Part shown: one piece after another, positions 47,248 through 62,948 of the stretch | Numbering within the stretch: the first letter of the stretch is position 1 | Layout of the letters: each line of letters starts with the position of its first letter | DNA from: Tillandsia leiboldiana | Lineage: Eukaryota; Streptophyta; Magnoliopsida; Poales; Bromeliaceae | Assembly: GCA_029204045.2 (NCBI GenBank) | Contig: CM055077.1 | Coordinates: 4,405,586-4,469,585 of the forward strand | Direction of reading: 5' to 3' | DNA length: 64,000 nucleotides | Position numbers and translations under genes: made by a program | The notes under the pieces: generated by a model | Seen by the model: only the letters and a program-made list of their open reading frames with translations | Told to the model about the DNA's origin: nothing | Database searches by the model: none

Positions 47248-48622
47248 TGTAGGTTTTTATAGGATCCACAAGGATCTAAATAGGTACTATCAAACAACTA
47301 GAGGGGGGGTGAATAGGTGTAATACTTAAAAACTCAATCTCAGTGCAAAATAAAAACCAATGCGGAAAATAAAAACAGCACACCGAGATATACGTGGAAA
47401 CTCCAATCCAGGAGAAAAACCACGGGACCAACACGCAATAACAATCCACTAAGAATAGAAGAATAACAAGGTGATTACCGACTCCACGGACTCAAACCCC
47501 TCCTTCAGCTTCTTCGGACCTTGCGCTGACCGGTTGGATATCCACGCAATAACAATCCCTAAGAAAAGAAGAATAACAAGGTGATTACCGTCTCCACGGA
47601 TTTAACCCCTCCTTCAATTTCTTGGACCTCGCGCTCCACCGTTTTGCCCGTCCACTGCTCACGTTCGAATCCACGAACGCACGCTTCGAATCCACGAAAC
47701 GCCTTTAGCACACCGAATCCACGATGCCACGTCGAATCCACGACGCAAACTCAGTCGATAAGAATATTGACTTCGATGGTGATCCTTTGCTTAGATTATC
47801 AATGAAGAACTGTAGAAGAAATCTCTAAGCAAAGATTAGATCAATTCGACCAAAGATATGTTCTTGAAGGAACCATCGAATTGACCTAAAAGAGGCTATA
47901 AAGAAGATCGATAAAAACCTAGCCTCTAGGGTTGCTCTCAAGAGTTTTATAAATTGATCGGCCGTAGCTCCCACGTTTTTGAGAAACCCTAAGTGTCTAT
48001 TTATAGTTTAGAAACCTTTGGAAAAAGATAAGAATCAAAAACATACCTTATCTGGAAATTTTCAGGACGGCGATCCGGATCGGATTTACTGCGATCCGGA
48101 TCGTCGTAACGAGATTGACGATTCCAGAAATACCATGGTTCGGGATCCGGATCGCATTGCCTGATCCGGATCGTTCATACAAATCAGAAAACTTAACATT
48201 CGGGATCCGGATCGGAAATTGCATGGATCCGGATCGAAGTCTTGTATGAAGCAACAACCTTCGGGATCCGGATCGTTGGCTCTGATCCGGATCCTGAACA
48301 AGTCCGAACACCAGTTTTTGATTATTATGCAATTAAAAGTTCATCCAAGTGTTTCTACACTATAAGAAAGTATTCGGATCACCACAATTATTTAGTTAAA
48401 CATACCTGATCCTCTTGAATACTTTCTTCTTGAGATTGATGTAACTGATCCACAATTCTTCAACTTCAATCTTCAAGATTCAAGACACTGAGTGTCAACT
48501 TGAGCTCTTGTTGAATCTTCTCTAAGTCTTTGATTGCTGATTGACAATTTGATCCTTTTAAGACTCCGACTCAACTCACTGACTTGACTCACGAAATATG
48601 CCAACACCAAAATGCCGTAACA
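47248..48622 (-). repeat. Sirevirus-like element, 5' LTR
   Basis: 1375 bp, the partner of 42130-43503. As the upstream LTR in element sense it would hold the active promoter. Confidence 0.9.
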
Positions 48623-48776
48623 GGGTGTACATCATACATCTCCACCATTTTAATGGTGGCGATATTTTTTACGGGTCACATCAAGTGACCCATCATCACA
48701 CCCCCACCCTTAGATGGGTGGGGGTGTGAGATGTACACCCCTTACGGGTGTACACATAGCATTTTCCTTTGGTAAA

Positions 48777-51391
48777 ATCACCTTTCCCCAACTACCCCCT
48801 GCAGGGCATTTATTTCTCTCTCTTTCTCTCTCTCCCTTTTGAATGCATCACCATCCTCTCTCTCTCTTCCCTCTTTGTTGGAGCACGAAACGAAAGAAAG
48901 AAAGAAAGAAGAAGAGGAAGGAAAGAAGAAGAAAGAAAGGAGAAGAAGAAGAAGAGAAGAAGGAAAAGAAGAAGGATCCTTCTCTTCCTCCCCCTCTCTG
49001 CGACTTTAGGAAAAAAGGTACTCCTCTCCCTCTCATTCTCCTCTATGGCACAGGGAAGAAAAGGAAAACAAAAAAAAAAAAATGGGGTGAGAGAGGGGCT
49101 GTTGCATTGCTGCTGCCACAAGTAGCAGCAGCCGTATGAGCTGCTAATTCAGCAGCTTATGCTGAATCAGCATAAGCTGCTGATATAGCTGTATGAGCTG
49201 CTAATTCAGCAGCAGCTGCCAGCACAAGAAGAAGAATAAAAAAAAAAAAAAAAAGGGAGCTGCACAGGCAGCTGCCTTAGGCAGCTGAGGGGCTGCAGCT
49301 GCAGCAGCAGCAGGATTCAGCTGCTTATGCAGCTCTGCATAAGCAGCTGCAGGGCAGATCTTGATAAAAAAAAAAAATGGAAAAAGGAGAAATTGGAGAA
49401 GAGAAGAAGAAGAAAAATTTAAGAGAAAATAAATTTAGGAAGAAAAAGATTTTCCTCTTCTCTTCTCCAATGAGCAAAATCAACAATTGAGGGTAATTAC
49501 TCAAATTGAGTTATTCCTCAAATTTTTTGGCATTTTGCCATAGGCTAAAGAGATCAATATTTCTCTTTGAAAAATATGTCAAGATGAGATTATTTTTTCC
49601 TATTCTTGTAAATTGATCCAAAAAAAAAAAAAGCCTCTTTGGGAGGAAATTGACCAAATTGATATTTTTTTCCTTTTATGTTGTAAAAAGGAGTTCTAGT
49701 TTTAAATTCTAGGGAATTGGTAGATAATAAAAGTGATTGCTTCATATTTCCCTTTCATTTTAGAAAAACCTTGGAGATCAAAAGAGCAGATTTTTGTCTC
49801 TTTCAAGAACGAAGACAAACATCGAGGTGGTGAATTATAGCGAACGAGGGTGACCTCTCCCCTTTGTCTTTTGCTTTTTGACTAGAAGCATGTTAGTAGA
49901 GTTAGGGTTTGTATAAAGTTATGTTGATGGCATATTACATGTTGGTTTGAAACATTGACATTGCATGATGGATCTATAACATAGGAGAAACCTATATTAA
50001 GGTTTATGAGTGGCATTCATCTTAGGACTTCACGAGTAGCATTATGCTTGAGTCAACTAAGAGTGTATATAGAGTTAAAGCTTAACTTACAGTCAAGTCT
50101 CTAAGAGAAATATAGTATGGTTGAGGTTAAAATGCAAAGTGAGTAAAATTCCTAGAGTTGTCATAGGGAGTTGGGTCAATGTACCTTCACTTTAACTTCA
50201 ACTTGAGTAAGAATGAAAGTAAAAGAATTAAGTCCAAGGGACATTGGTTACCTTGAGGCATGGACCTAGGGTAAGTAAATGAGTAAATAAAAGATAAGCT
50301 AAAAGCTTAAATGAAAAGAGAAAGAAATTGCCAAGGGGCAATGTGAGCTGGAGGCTCAATTGAGAAAGAAAGAAAAAGGGCACAATGTGCAAGAAAGATT
50401 AAAAGCCAAGGTAAAAGAAAGGAAAGAAAATAAAAAGTAAAAGAAAATAGATAATAAAACGGGCGTACCTTCGGGGGTGAAACGTAGTTCTTGTTGGAGT
50501 TAAGGGCAGTGTCCCTCTCCCGGGCAGTGACCCGTATGATACGTTTTCCCGTTGGATAGGGTAATACTTGCGGGTGTTATCGGCAACCTTAGAGATCTTG
50601 TCTTATGGCAGCATGTCTGCCGGGCTGGGGCCCGTTGGGCAAGATACTCCGAGGGTTTAGCAACTCTAATTAAAGCACAAAGAAAAGCAAAGTAAGTGAT
50701 TGGTCAAGTAAGAGGTTTGGTTAGAATGGTACCTTATAACGACATAGAGTCGTATCATGGCAAAGGTAAAATTGTTGAGCATCCTAGTTAGAATTTACAG
50801 CTTTCAATACTGTATTTAGTTTATATTATATTGCTTCCATTAGACTAAGCGGTGCAGAACATTTTTGCTCGGTGGTTGAACCCACTGGGAACTTCGTTGT
50901 AGTTCTCACACCCTTTAGGTGACATCCCCACAGGTCCAGGTACATCGAGCGAGGCACGCGACAGGGGCAAGGGCCCAGCAGGGTAGCGACCTAGCAGTCT
51001 AGAGTCGCCCGTATCATTTTGGAGTATTTACTATTTTGAGCGAAATTATATGTGCGGATCAATGTAAACTTTAAATGTTTTAAGTTTCATTTTGGAAAAA
51101 AAAAAAAGAAGTTGTAATTTTTATATAGTAGTTGTATGTCAAAGAGAGTTGTAACATAAGCAAGTTTAAATTTTCGCTCAAGTTTGGTATCTTTCATCAT
51201 CATCTAACAGTTTGTTGAATGAATGGAAGTTTTTAATTTCATAGTTTAGTTCTCTAATTGATTACTCTTCCGCTTCACTAAATTGTGATTTTTGGAATAA
51301 ACCGTTCTTTTCGGGTCTTGAAAGGTCTGCCCGATTGGCGGGTTTGTTAGCGCGCCCGAACTGTCCAAATTGGCGGTCTCGGGGCGTGACA
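48777..51391 (+). repeat. Right part of the solo Gypsy-like LTR
   Basis: Continues the LTR after the MITE. Contains a purine-rich stretch (48890-48990), a CAG/CTG-rich palindromic zone (49110-49350), plain AT-rich sequence with poly-A runs, a GC-rich block (50460-51010) and the ggcggtctcggggcgtgaca end. Open frames here are compositional and match no protein. Confidence 0.6.
49110..49350. repeat. Nested CAGCTG-type palindromes
   Basis: Many overlapping copies of agctgct/agcagct and gcagctg, with perfect local palindromes such as attcagcagcttatgctgaat and gcagctgcttatgcagct-like arms. The single strand could fold into several hairpins. Confidence 0.6.
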
Positions 51392-51396
51392 GACAA

Positions 51397-51801
51397 GCTC
51401 CAACAGGTAGCTTCCTTGGGTAGCCCGTAAGGCACTTCCCAAGGAAGGCTCTTGGGTAGCCCAAGAAGCAAGTTCTCAAGAAAGGTATTAAGGCAAAGAG
51501 AAAAGTCAAAATAAAATCGAACCAAGTCAGCTCAGCTCAGCTCGGCTCGGCTCATGCCGTGCGCGCGTGTATGTTTAGGAGAAGTCTTGCTCTCACTTTC
51601 TACTAACCAATACATGCACAAGTGAAAGAGTAAATAAACTCACTCTACATGTGATGAGTTTCCAATGTGGGACTAAACATCACATGTAGAGGGGAAATGG
51701 GTTTGGGCTCCCAAGCAAAGCCCATTAATATTGAGCCGCTCAGAAAAGCCCAAAGGCCAAAACACAAGTTTAAAATCACCAAAACTATATAAAATCCAAC
51801 A
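51397..51801 (-). repeat. Copia 3' LTR, proximal half
   Basis: The other half of the LTR at 40568-40976. Ends tccaaca at 51801, with minus-strand catgtggggat beyond it as polypurine tract. Aligns with 56390-56807. Confidence 0.8.
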
Positions 51802-52356
51802 ATCCCCACATGATTTAAAACTTGTAAAAATGAAATACAAAATAAAGTAAAAGAAATACAAAAATTAAAACAGATGCTGGATCCCTTATACCAAGTATTC
51901 GGTGAAGGTACCTTTCAGGTTTGAACCTTCACTTAGTACAGGTCTATGTACATCCGAGGGCACAATGGTGGACTTCGCCTTGAACCAAGGCCGGTGAATC
52001 GGATTTCCACAAACAGTATACATGGTACAGCCGTTTAGGTTCTATGCGGGTTAGCGCTTTTATGGCCATGCGCTCATATCGATTCATATGTGTTTTTAGG
52101 GAACCGCCTTCTTCCTACAGTCGTGGCCTCACGACTACACACAGATAGTAGGTCATGATAAGGGTGTCTGCAAGGTCACACCCTGCCTCAAGGGTCTCGG
52201 AACCATCTAGGGTAAAACCCTTACTATCCACTTGTATAAATGAGCACTGTCGCCATAGGGATGAGTATATAAAAGCAGTGCTCCGCACAACTACCAATTC
52301 GACTTGTTTCTACCAATTGAACCTCCAAGAGGTTGGGTTGCCGTCGCCGGTGGTTT

Positions 52357-55300
52357 CTATTTTGGGCTAAGTCCCATCCCTCTCGACGATTTTAGGATCA
52401 CTGTCCTAGACAAACCTTTAGTAAGCTGATCAGCTAAGTTCTTCGCAGATCTCGCAAATTCTAATGCAATTACATTCTCCTTAATATTATGCCGAATATA
52501 CTTTTGTCTAACTTTCATAAATCTATTCATCTTTGTTTCCATATTTTCTTGAGCATACTTGTCAATAGCAGATCAATAATCACAATGTATACATACTGGT
52601 GCTGAGGGTTGCTCCATTAGTGGCAAGTCATACATAAATTCTCTAATCCACTTAGCCTCTGCTACAGTGGTATCCAAAGCTATCAGTTCAGATTCCATTG
52701 TACTTCTAGCTATCAATGATTGTTTCGATGACTTCCAAGAAACAGCTGCTCCACTAAGGAGAAAAACAAATCCAGTAGTTGACTTCACATCAGCTGTGTT
52801 ACTTATCCAGTTAGCATCACTAAATCCTTCTAATACAGCAGGAAATCCACAAAAATGCAATCCATAAAATACAGTGCCTTTCAGATATTTCAAAATTCTT
52901 TCCAAGGCATTCCAATATTCTCTATTTGGGTTATGGGTATATCTTCTCAATCTGTTCACAGCATATGCTAAATCAGATCTAGTGTAATCTATAAGGCTGC
53001 GTTTGGTTCGGGGATAAGAAAAATTTAGTTATACCGGGGATAGGTATAAGTTATGGTATTAGCAGGAATTAGTGTAAATTTCTGTTTGGTTGGGTTTAAG
53101 AGTTATACCGGGTTTAAAGAAAATTGTGTTTGGTAAATTATATAGGAATAAGAAGAATAAGAGGAATAAGAGAAAATTATGTTTGGTTGGGTATAGAGGA
53201 ATAAGAAGAATTGAGGGGATAAATATTTTTATTTACTATTTTGCCCTTTATGATATAATTTAAAATTAAATAAATTTATGGTATTAATCAACCTTATATT
53301 TAATTTAGATAAATATTTAAAAATTCAAATAATATTTACAATTAAATATTAATTTCTAATATTAATATTTAATATTAAATATTAAATATTAATATTTAAT
53401 ATTAAATATTAATATTTAATATTAAATATTAATATTTAATATTTATCTAAATATTATATATTAATATTTAGATAAATATTAATATTTAATATTATTATTA
53501 AATATTAATATTAAATATATTTAATTAATATTTAATCCTTATTCCGCTATCCCGCCTGGGGGTGGGAATTGCTAAACCCACCCCTTAGCGGGTTATCCTG
53601 GGATAACCCGCTAGGGGTGGGTTTAGCTATTCCCAAGAAATAATTTTGCGTTTGGGTATAATAACGGGAATAAGGGGGTTATCCCCCACTTATCTCCGTT
53701 ACCAAACGCAACCTAAGATAACCTAAAGATCCTATAATCTGAGCATACCTATTCTGTCCTATAGGATCACCTTTATTCTTCTTAAGATGTACACTATGAT
53801 CATAAGGTATAACAACAATCTTAGAATCAAAATATCCATACTTCTTTAACACTTGTTCACTGTAGTGAGATTGGCTCATAATAATTTCATTTGATTTTCT
53901 TATGATCTTCATGTTCAGAATCACATCAGCTTGCCCAAGATTCTTCATATCAAAGTTATCATTAAGTAAATTCTTAACATCCATTATCACATTCATATTG
54001 GTTCCAAAGATTAAAATATCATCAACATACAAACATAGGATTACTATCTGTTCATTGCATTTCTTAGAGTACACACATTCATCAGACATGTTCACATGAA
54101 AACCATCTTTTACTACCAAAGAGTCAAATTTCAAATGGCATTGCTTAGGAGTTTGTTTACGTCTATATAAAGATTTTGTCAACTTGCAAACTTTGTTTTC
54201 ATGTCCAGCAACAATAAATCCCTCAGGTTGCTTCATATAAATCTCATTCTCTAAATCACCATTTAGAAAAGTAGTCTTAATATCCATCTGATGGATAATC
54301 AAATTATGGACAGAGGCTAAAGCTATCAAAATTCTAATAGAAGTAATCCTAGCTACAGGAGTATAAACATCAAAATAATCTATACCAGGCTTCTGGGAAA
54401 AACCCTGAGTTACAAGTCTAGCCTTACACTTATCTACAGACCCATCTGATTTCAACTTTTTCTTAAAGATCCATCTACATCGTACAGGCTTACAACCTAC
54501 AGGTAAATCAGATAACTCCCAAGTATGATTCTGTAGAATAGATTGTATCTCCAATTTAACAACTTCTTTCCAAAATGATGCATCTACAGAAGTTATAGCT
54601 TGGTCAAAGGTAGATGGGGTATATTCTATAAGTAGGACACAAAAATCATCACCAAAAGTCTTCTCAATCCTAGGACGCTTACTTCTCCTAGGTTCAGACT
54701 CTTCTATAGGTTCAAAAGTGTTGGGTTTACTAGATCCACCTATAGTCTCAACAGGAACAGGTCTATCTACTATAGTTCTAAAAGGAAAGATATCCTTAAA
54801 ATATACCGCATCTCTAACTTCAATAATTATATTGTTAGAAATCTCATTAATCTCAGAATTTACCACCAAAAATCTATTAGCATTACTACCATCTGTATAG
54901 CCTAAGAAAACAGTATGAACAGTCTTAGGACCAATCTTTCTCTTTTTATTTTCAGAAATTTTTATTTTAGCTAGGCACCCCCACACTTTAAAATAATTCA
55001 GATTAGGTTTTCTTTCCTTTCAAAGTTCATAAGGAGATACAAAAGAAATCTTGTGGGGAATCCTATTAAGAATTACACAAATAGTCATCAAAACTTTTCC
55101 CCACAAGTTCTCGGGTGCACCAGAACTAATAATCATCGAATTCACCATATCCATTAAAGTTCTATTTTTTCTTTCAGCTACTCCATTAGATTGAGGTGTA
55201 TAAGGTGCAAACACTTGATGTACAATTCCAAAATCTTGACAGTAAACAGTCCTCTCATTCAATGTGTATTCACCTCCTTGATCAGATCTTAAAATCTTAA

Positions 55301-56049
55301 TTTTCTTATCCAATTGATTTCCAACCTCAGTTTTATAAATCTTAATTTATTCAAAACTTCATCTTTATTCTTAATCAGATAAATATAACAATATTTCGAA
55401 TAATGATCAATGAAAGTTATAAAATATTTGCTTCCACCCCTACTAGGTCTACATCCATCACAAACATCACTATGTATAAATTCTAGCAGATCAGAATCTC
55501 TATCTACAGATCTAAATGGTTTCCTAGGTTCCTTAACTTGCACACGTATTTCACATCTATGATAATTTGAAACAGACTTAGGAATTAAAACAAAATTCAT
55601 CAATCTCTTAATAGTATTAAAATTCACATGCTCCAATCTTCCATGCCAAACATTAGATGAAATAACATTCAAAATAATATTTTCATTAATAGTAGAAGTC
55701 ATCACAAAAAGTTTAAATAAACCATCACTCAAAAATTCTTTCCCAACAAAATTCACACATTTAGTAATTACTACTCTATTACATTCAAAAATAAACTTAA
55801 ATCCTAGCTGAACTAAAAGAGAAGCACTAATCAAGTTTTTTCTCAGATAGGGAACATGATGCACGCCGTGCAGGGAAAGAGTCTTCCCAGAGGTCAACTT
55901 CAGGTCCACTCGACCAATCCCAAGCACGCGCGAAGATGCTGCATTCTCCATATTCGCCAATCCTCCACTTGAGTCCTGATAAGTGGAAAACCAAAAACGG
56001 TCAGAGCAAGCATGAACATTTGCTTCAGTGTCAATCCACGGTCATAGCA
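52357..56049 (-). pseudogene. Copia pol polyprotein, broken
   Basis: In minus-strand order it has a protease remnant (about 56030-55960) in which the active site reads DTEA where D-S/T-G-A is expected. The pre-integrase and integrase follow (GVHHVPYLRKNLISASLL, FIHSDVCDG, RSDQGGEY, YTPQSNGVAERKNRTL), then reverse transcriptase with YVDDIL (about 54020), and RNase H with FSDANW and KSSKQSLIARST (about 52620-52850). The C-terminal RHNIKE, KNLADQLTKGLSR and GMGL motifs close it. A frameshift lies near 55300, an in-frame TGA near 55020 (YEL, then stop, where YELW is usual) and another near 52573. A Tourist element interrupts it at 52995-53713; removing that restores the frame. It is non-functional. 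Confidence 0.85.
52995..53713. mobile_element. Tourist/Harbinger element inside the Copia reverse transcriptase
   Basis: Ends GGCTGCGTTTGGTTC and CCAAACGCAACC are flanked by TAA (52992-52994 and 53714-53716). 719 bp. Removing it plus one TAA joins GSLGYL to IDYTRSDLA in frame. It has a palindromic right half (cctgggggtgggaattgc against gggtgggtttagctattcc) and a long taatatttaatattaaa low-complexity run. Same end type as 12985-14176. Confidence 0.85.
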
Positions 56050-56138
56050 AGCATGTACTTTGCTATATAGTATTTCAAGTTTAAATTAAGTTTAAATTAT
56101 TTAAAAGAATTAATTTGAAAAGATAAATTTTTCCAACA
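56050..56138 (+). repeat. Inverted copy of the Copia LTR terminus
   Basis: The block ctttgctatatagtatttca to ttttccaaca on the plus strand matches the minus-strand sequence of 40568-40650, the end of the other LTR. It therefore lies inverted relative to the LTR it adjoins. The primer-binding site and gag that should separate LTR from protease are absent here. Confidence 0.7.
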
Positions 56139-56807
56139 TTCTAGAAGCAAGATTGCCCCTCCGCGTGCGAGGCTCCGGCAATCACCCTTAGCGATACAAC
56201 GGCCACGGTCCACCCCGTCGGCACGAGTCCGGAATGGTGCGTAGCGAAAGAGACTCGAAAGAGGAGAAAAATGCTATCAATCTGAATGTAGAAGTACTCA
56301 GTAAAATATTATATTAGCTTATGCCTTAGCCAACTCTCTTGCTTAATAATATAGCCCAACGAGAGAGAGAAACCACCTGGGGATAAGCTCCAACTGGTAG
56401 CTTCCTTGGGTAGCCCATAAGGCACTTCCCAAAGAAGACTCTTGGGTAGCCCAAAAAGCAAGTTCCCAAGAAAATTGTTAAGGCAAAAAAAAAAGTCAAA
56501 ATAAAATCGAACCAAGTCGAGATCTCGCGCGCACGCGCCGCCGCCCGCTCCGCCTCAGCTCGTGCCGTGCGCGCGTGTGTTTAGGAGAAGACTTGCTCTT
56601 ACTTTCTCCTAACCAATACATGCACAAGTGAGGGAGTAAATAAACCTACTCTACATGTGATGAGTTTTCAATGTGAGTCTAAACATCACATGTAGAGAGA
56701 AAATAGATTTGGGTTCCCAAACAAAACTCATTGATATTGGACCGTTCAGAAAAATTCAAAGGCTAAAATACAAGTTTAAAATTATCAGAAATATATAAAA
56801 TTCAACA
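56139..56807 (-). repeat. Copia 5' LTR, truncated
   Basis: Starts (minus sense) at 56807 with tgttgaattttatata and is homologous to the split left LTR up to gcttctaga at 56139, where the inverted fragment begins. Contains a GC-rich cgcgcgcacgcgccgccgcc insertion-like stretch near 56525 not matched in the left LTR. Confidence 0.8.
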
Positions 56808-56812
56808 ATAAA

Positions 56813-57140
56813 TATATTAAATTAAGACAACAATTTATTATATAACTAACTTCTCATGCTAATATTCTGGTGAGTTTTATATATTTGAATAGAATTTTGT
56901 AGATTTCGGAGTCATCCACGGGATGGAATTTTGCACATAACGGACCTTTGCGATAGAATTTTGTACATATTCTTGACGCAACTTTTCGAATTTATCAAAT
57001 ATTTTAAATTATTTAATAAGTCTAATTTTATCTTTATCAAGAAATTTGTTTGATAATTAATCAAATTTTTTTATTAGCATAAAGATTCCAACAGAATAAA
57101 CGAAGAGTGAGGTGGGGCGACGACGACGACGACGACAACA
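56813..57140. promoter_or_regulatory. MMS21 upstream region and 5' leader
   Basis: Only 330 bp separate the Copia element from the MMS21 start codon, so the retrotransposon nest borders or forms part of the promoter. The leader carries a (CGA)n run (57119-57137). I see no obvious TATA box; housekeeping genes often lack one. Confidence 0.5.

Positions 57141-62948
<5,808 letters not shown>

Larger units (their letters stand above)
42130..48622 (-). mobile_element. Gag-only Sirevirus-like LTR retrotransposon
   Basis: It is a complete 6493-bp element flanked by GGGTG (42125-42129 and 48623-48627). The LTRs (1374 and 1375 bp) are nearly identical. On the minus strand a primer-binding site TGGTATCAGAGC lies just inside the right LTR, and a polypurine tract aaagggggagat lies just inside the left LTR. 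The only coding region is gag (45258-47213). No protease, integrase or reverse transcriptase is present, so it must be mobilised by another element's enzymes. The gag sequence and the multiple polypurine tracts point to the Sirevirus lineage of Copia. Confidence 0.88.
42098..48767. mobile_element. Mutator-like MITE split by a Sirevirus-like element
   Basis: The left end GAGCAATGCTACATGTACAC and the right end (gtgtacacatagcattttcc) are inverted repeats flanked by TTTGGTAAA (42089-42097 and 48768-48776). Without the insertion it is about 170 bp and contains the cccacccttagatgggtggg palindrome of its family (compare 11375-11567). It is inserted in the solo LTR. Confidence 0.75.
40977..51391 (+). 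mobile_element. Solo Gypsy-like LTR inserted in the Copia LTR
   Basis: It begins TGTAGTGTACCGATTTTCGC, ends GGGGCGTGACA and is flanked by GACAA (40972-40976 and 51392-51396). Without the nested elements it is about 3.7 kb. The body has features of long plant Ty3/Gypsy (Del/Tekay-type) LTRs: gtttcgaaccgacgcgaaaa and tcgagtcgaaaagtgagt near the start and a GC-rich block with repeated cccgttgg(g/a) motifs at 50460-50640. There is no primer-binding site or coding region, hence a solo LTR. The family name is inferred from memory of such LTRs. Confidence 0.75.
40568..56807 (-). mobile_element. Decayed Ty1/Copia retrotransposon hosting the nest
   Basis: The outer ends TGTTGG (40568) and CAACA (56807) are flanked by ATAAA on both sides (40563-40567 and 56808-56812). 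It is read on the minus strand. One LTR is 56807-56139 with an altered inner end, and the other is 51801-51397 continuing at 40976-40568 across a nested solo LTR. The two LTR copies align over tagcttccttgggtagccc, gcaagattgcccctccg and other blocks. The pol region is at 52357-56049. The primer-binding site and gag are missing. Total span is 16.2 kb, of which only about 5.1 kb is the element itself. Confidence 0.85.

Noticed and set aside
48769..49139. Lys/Glu-rich and Phe/Ser-rich frames of about 100 codons
   Set aside because: Produced by a purine-rich simple sequence in the Gypsy-like LTR.
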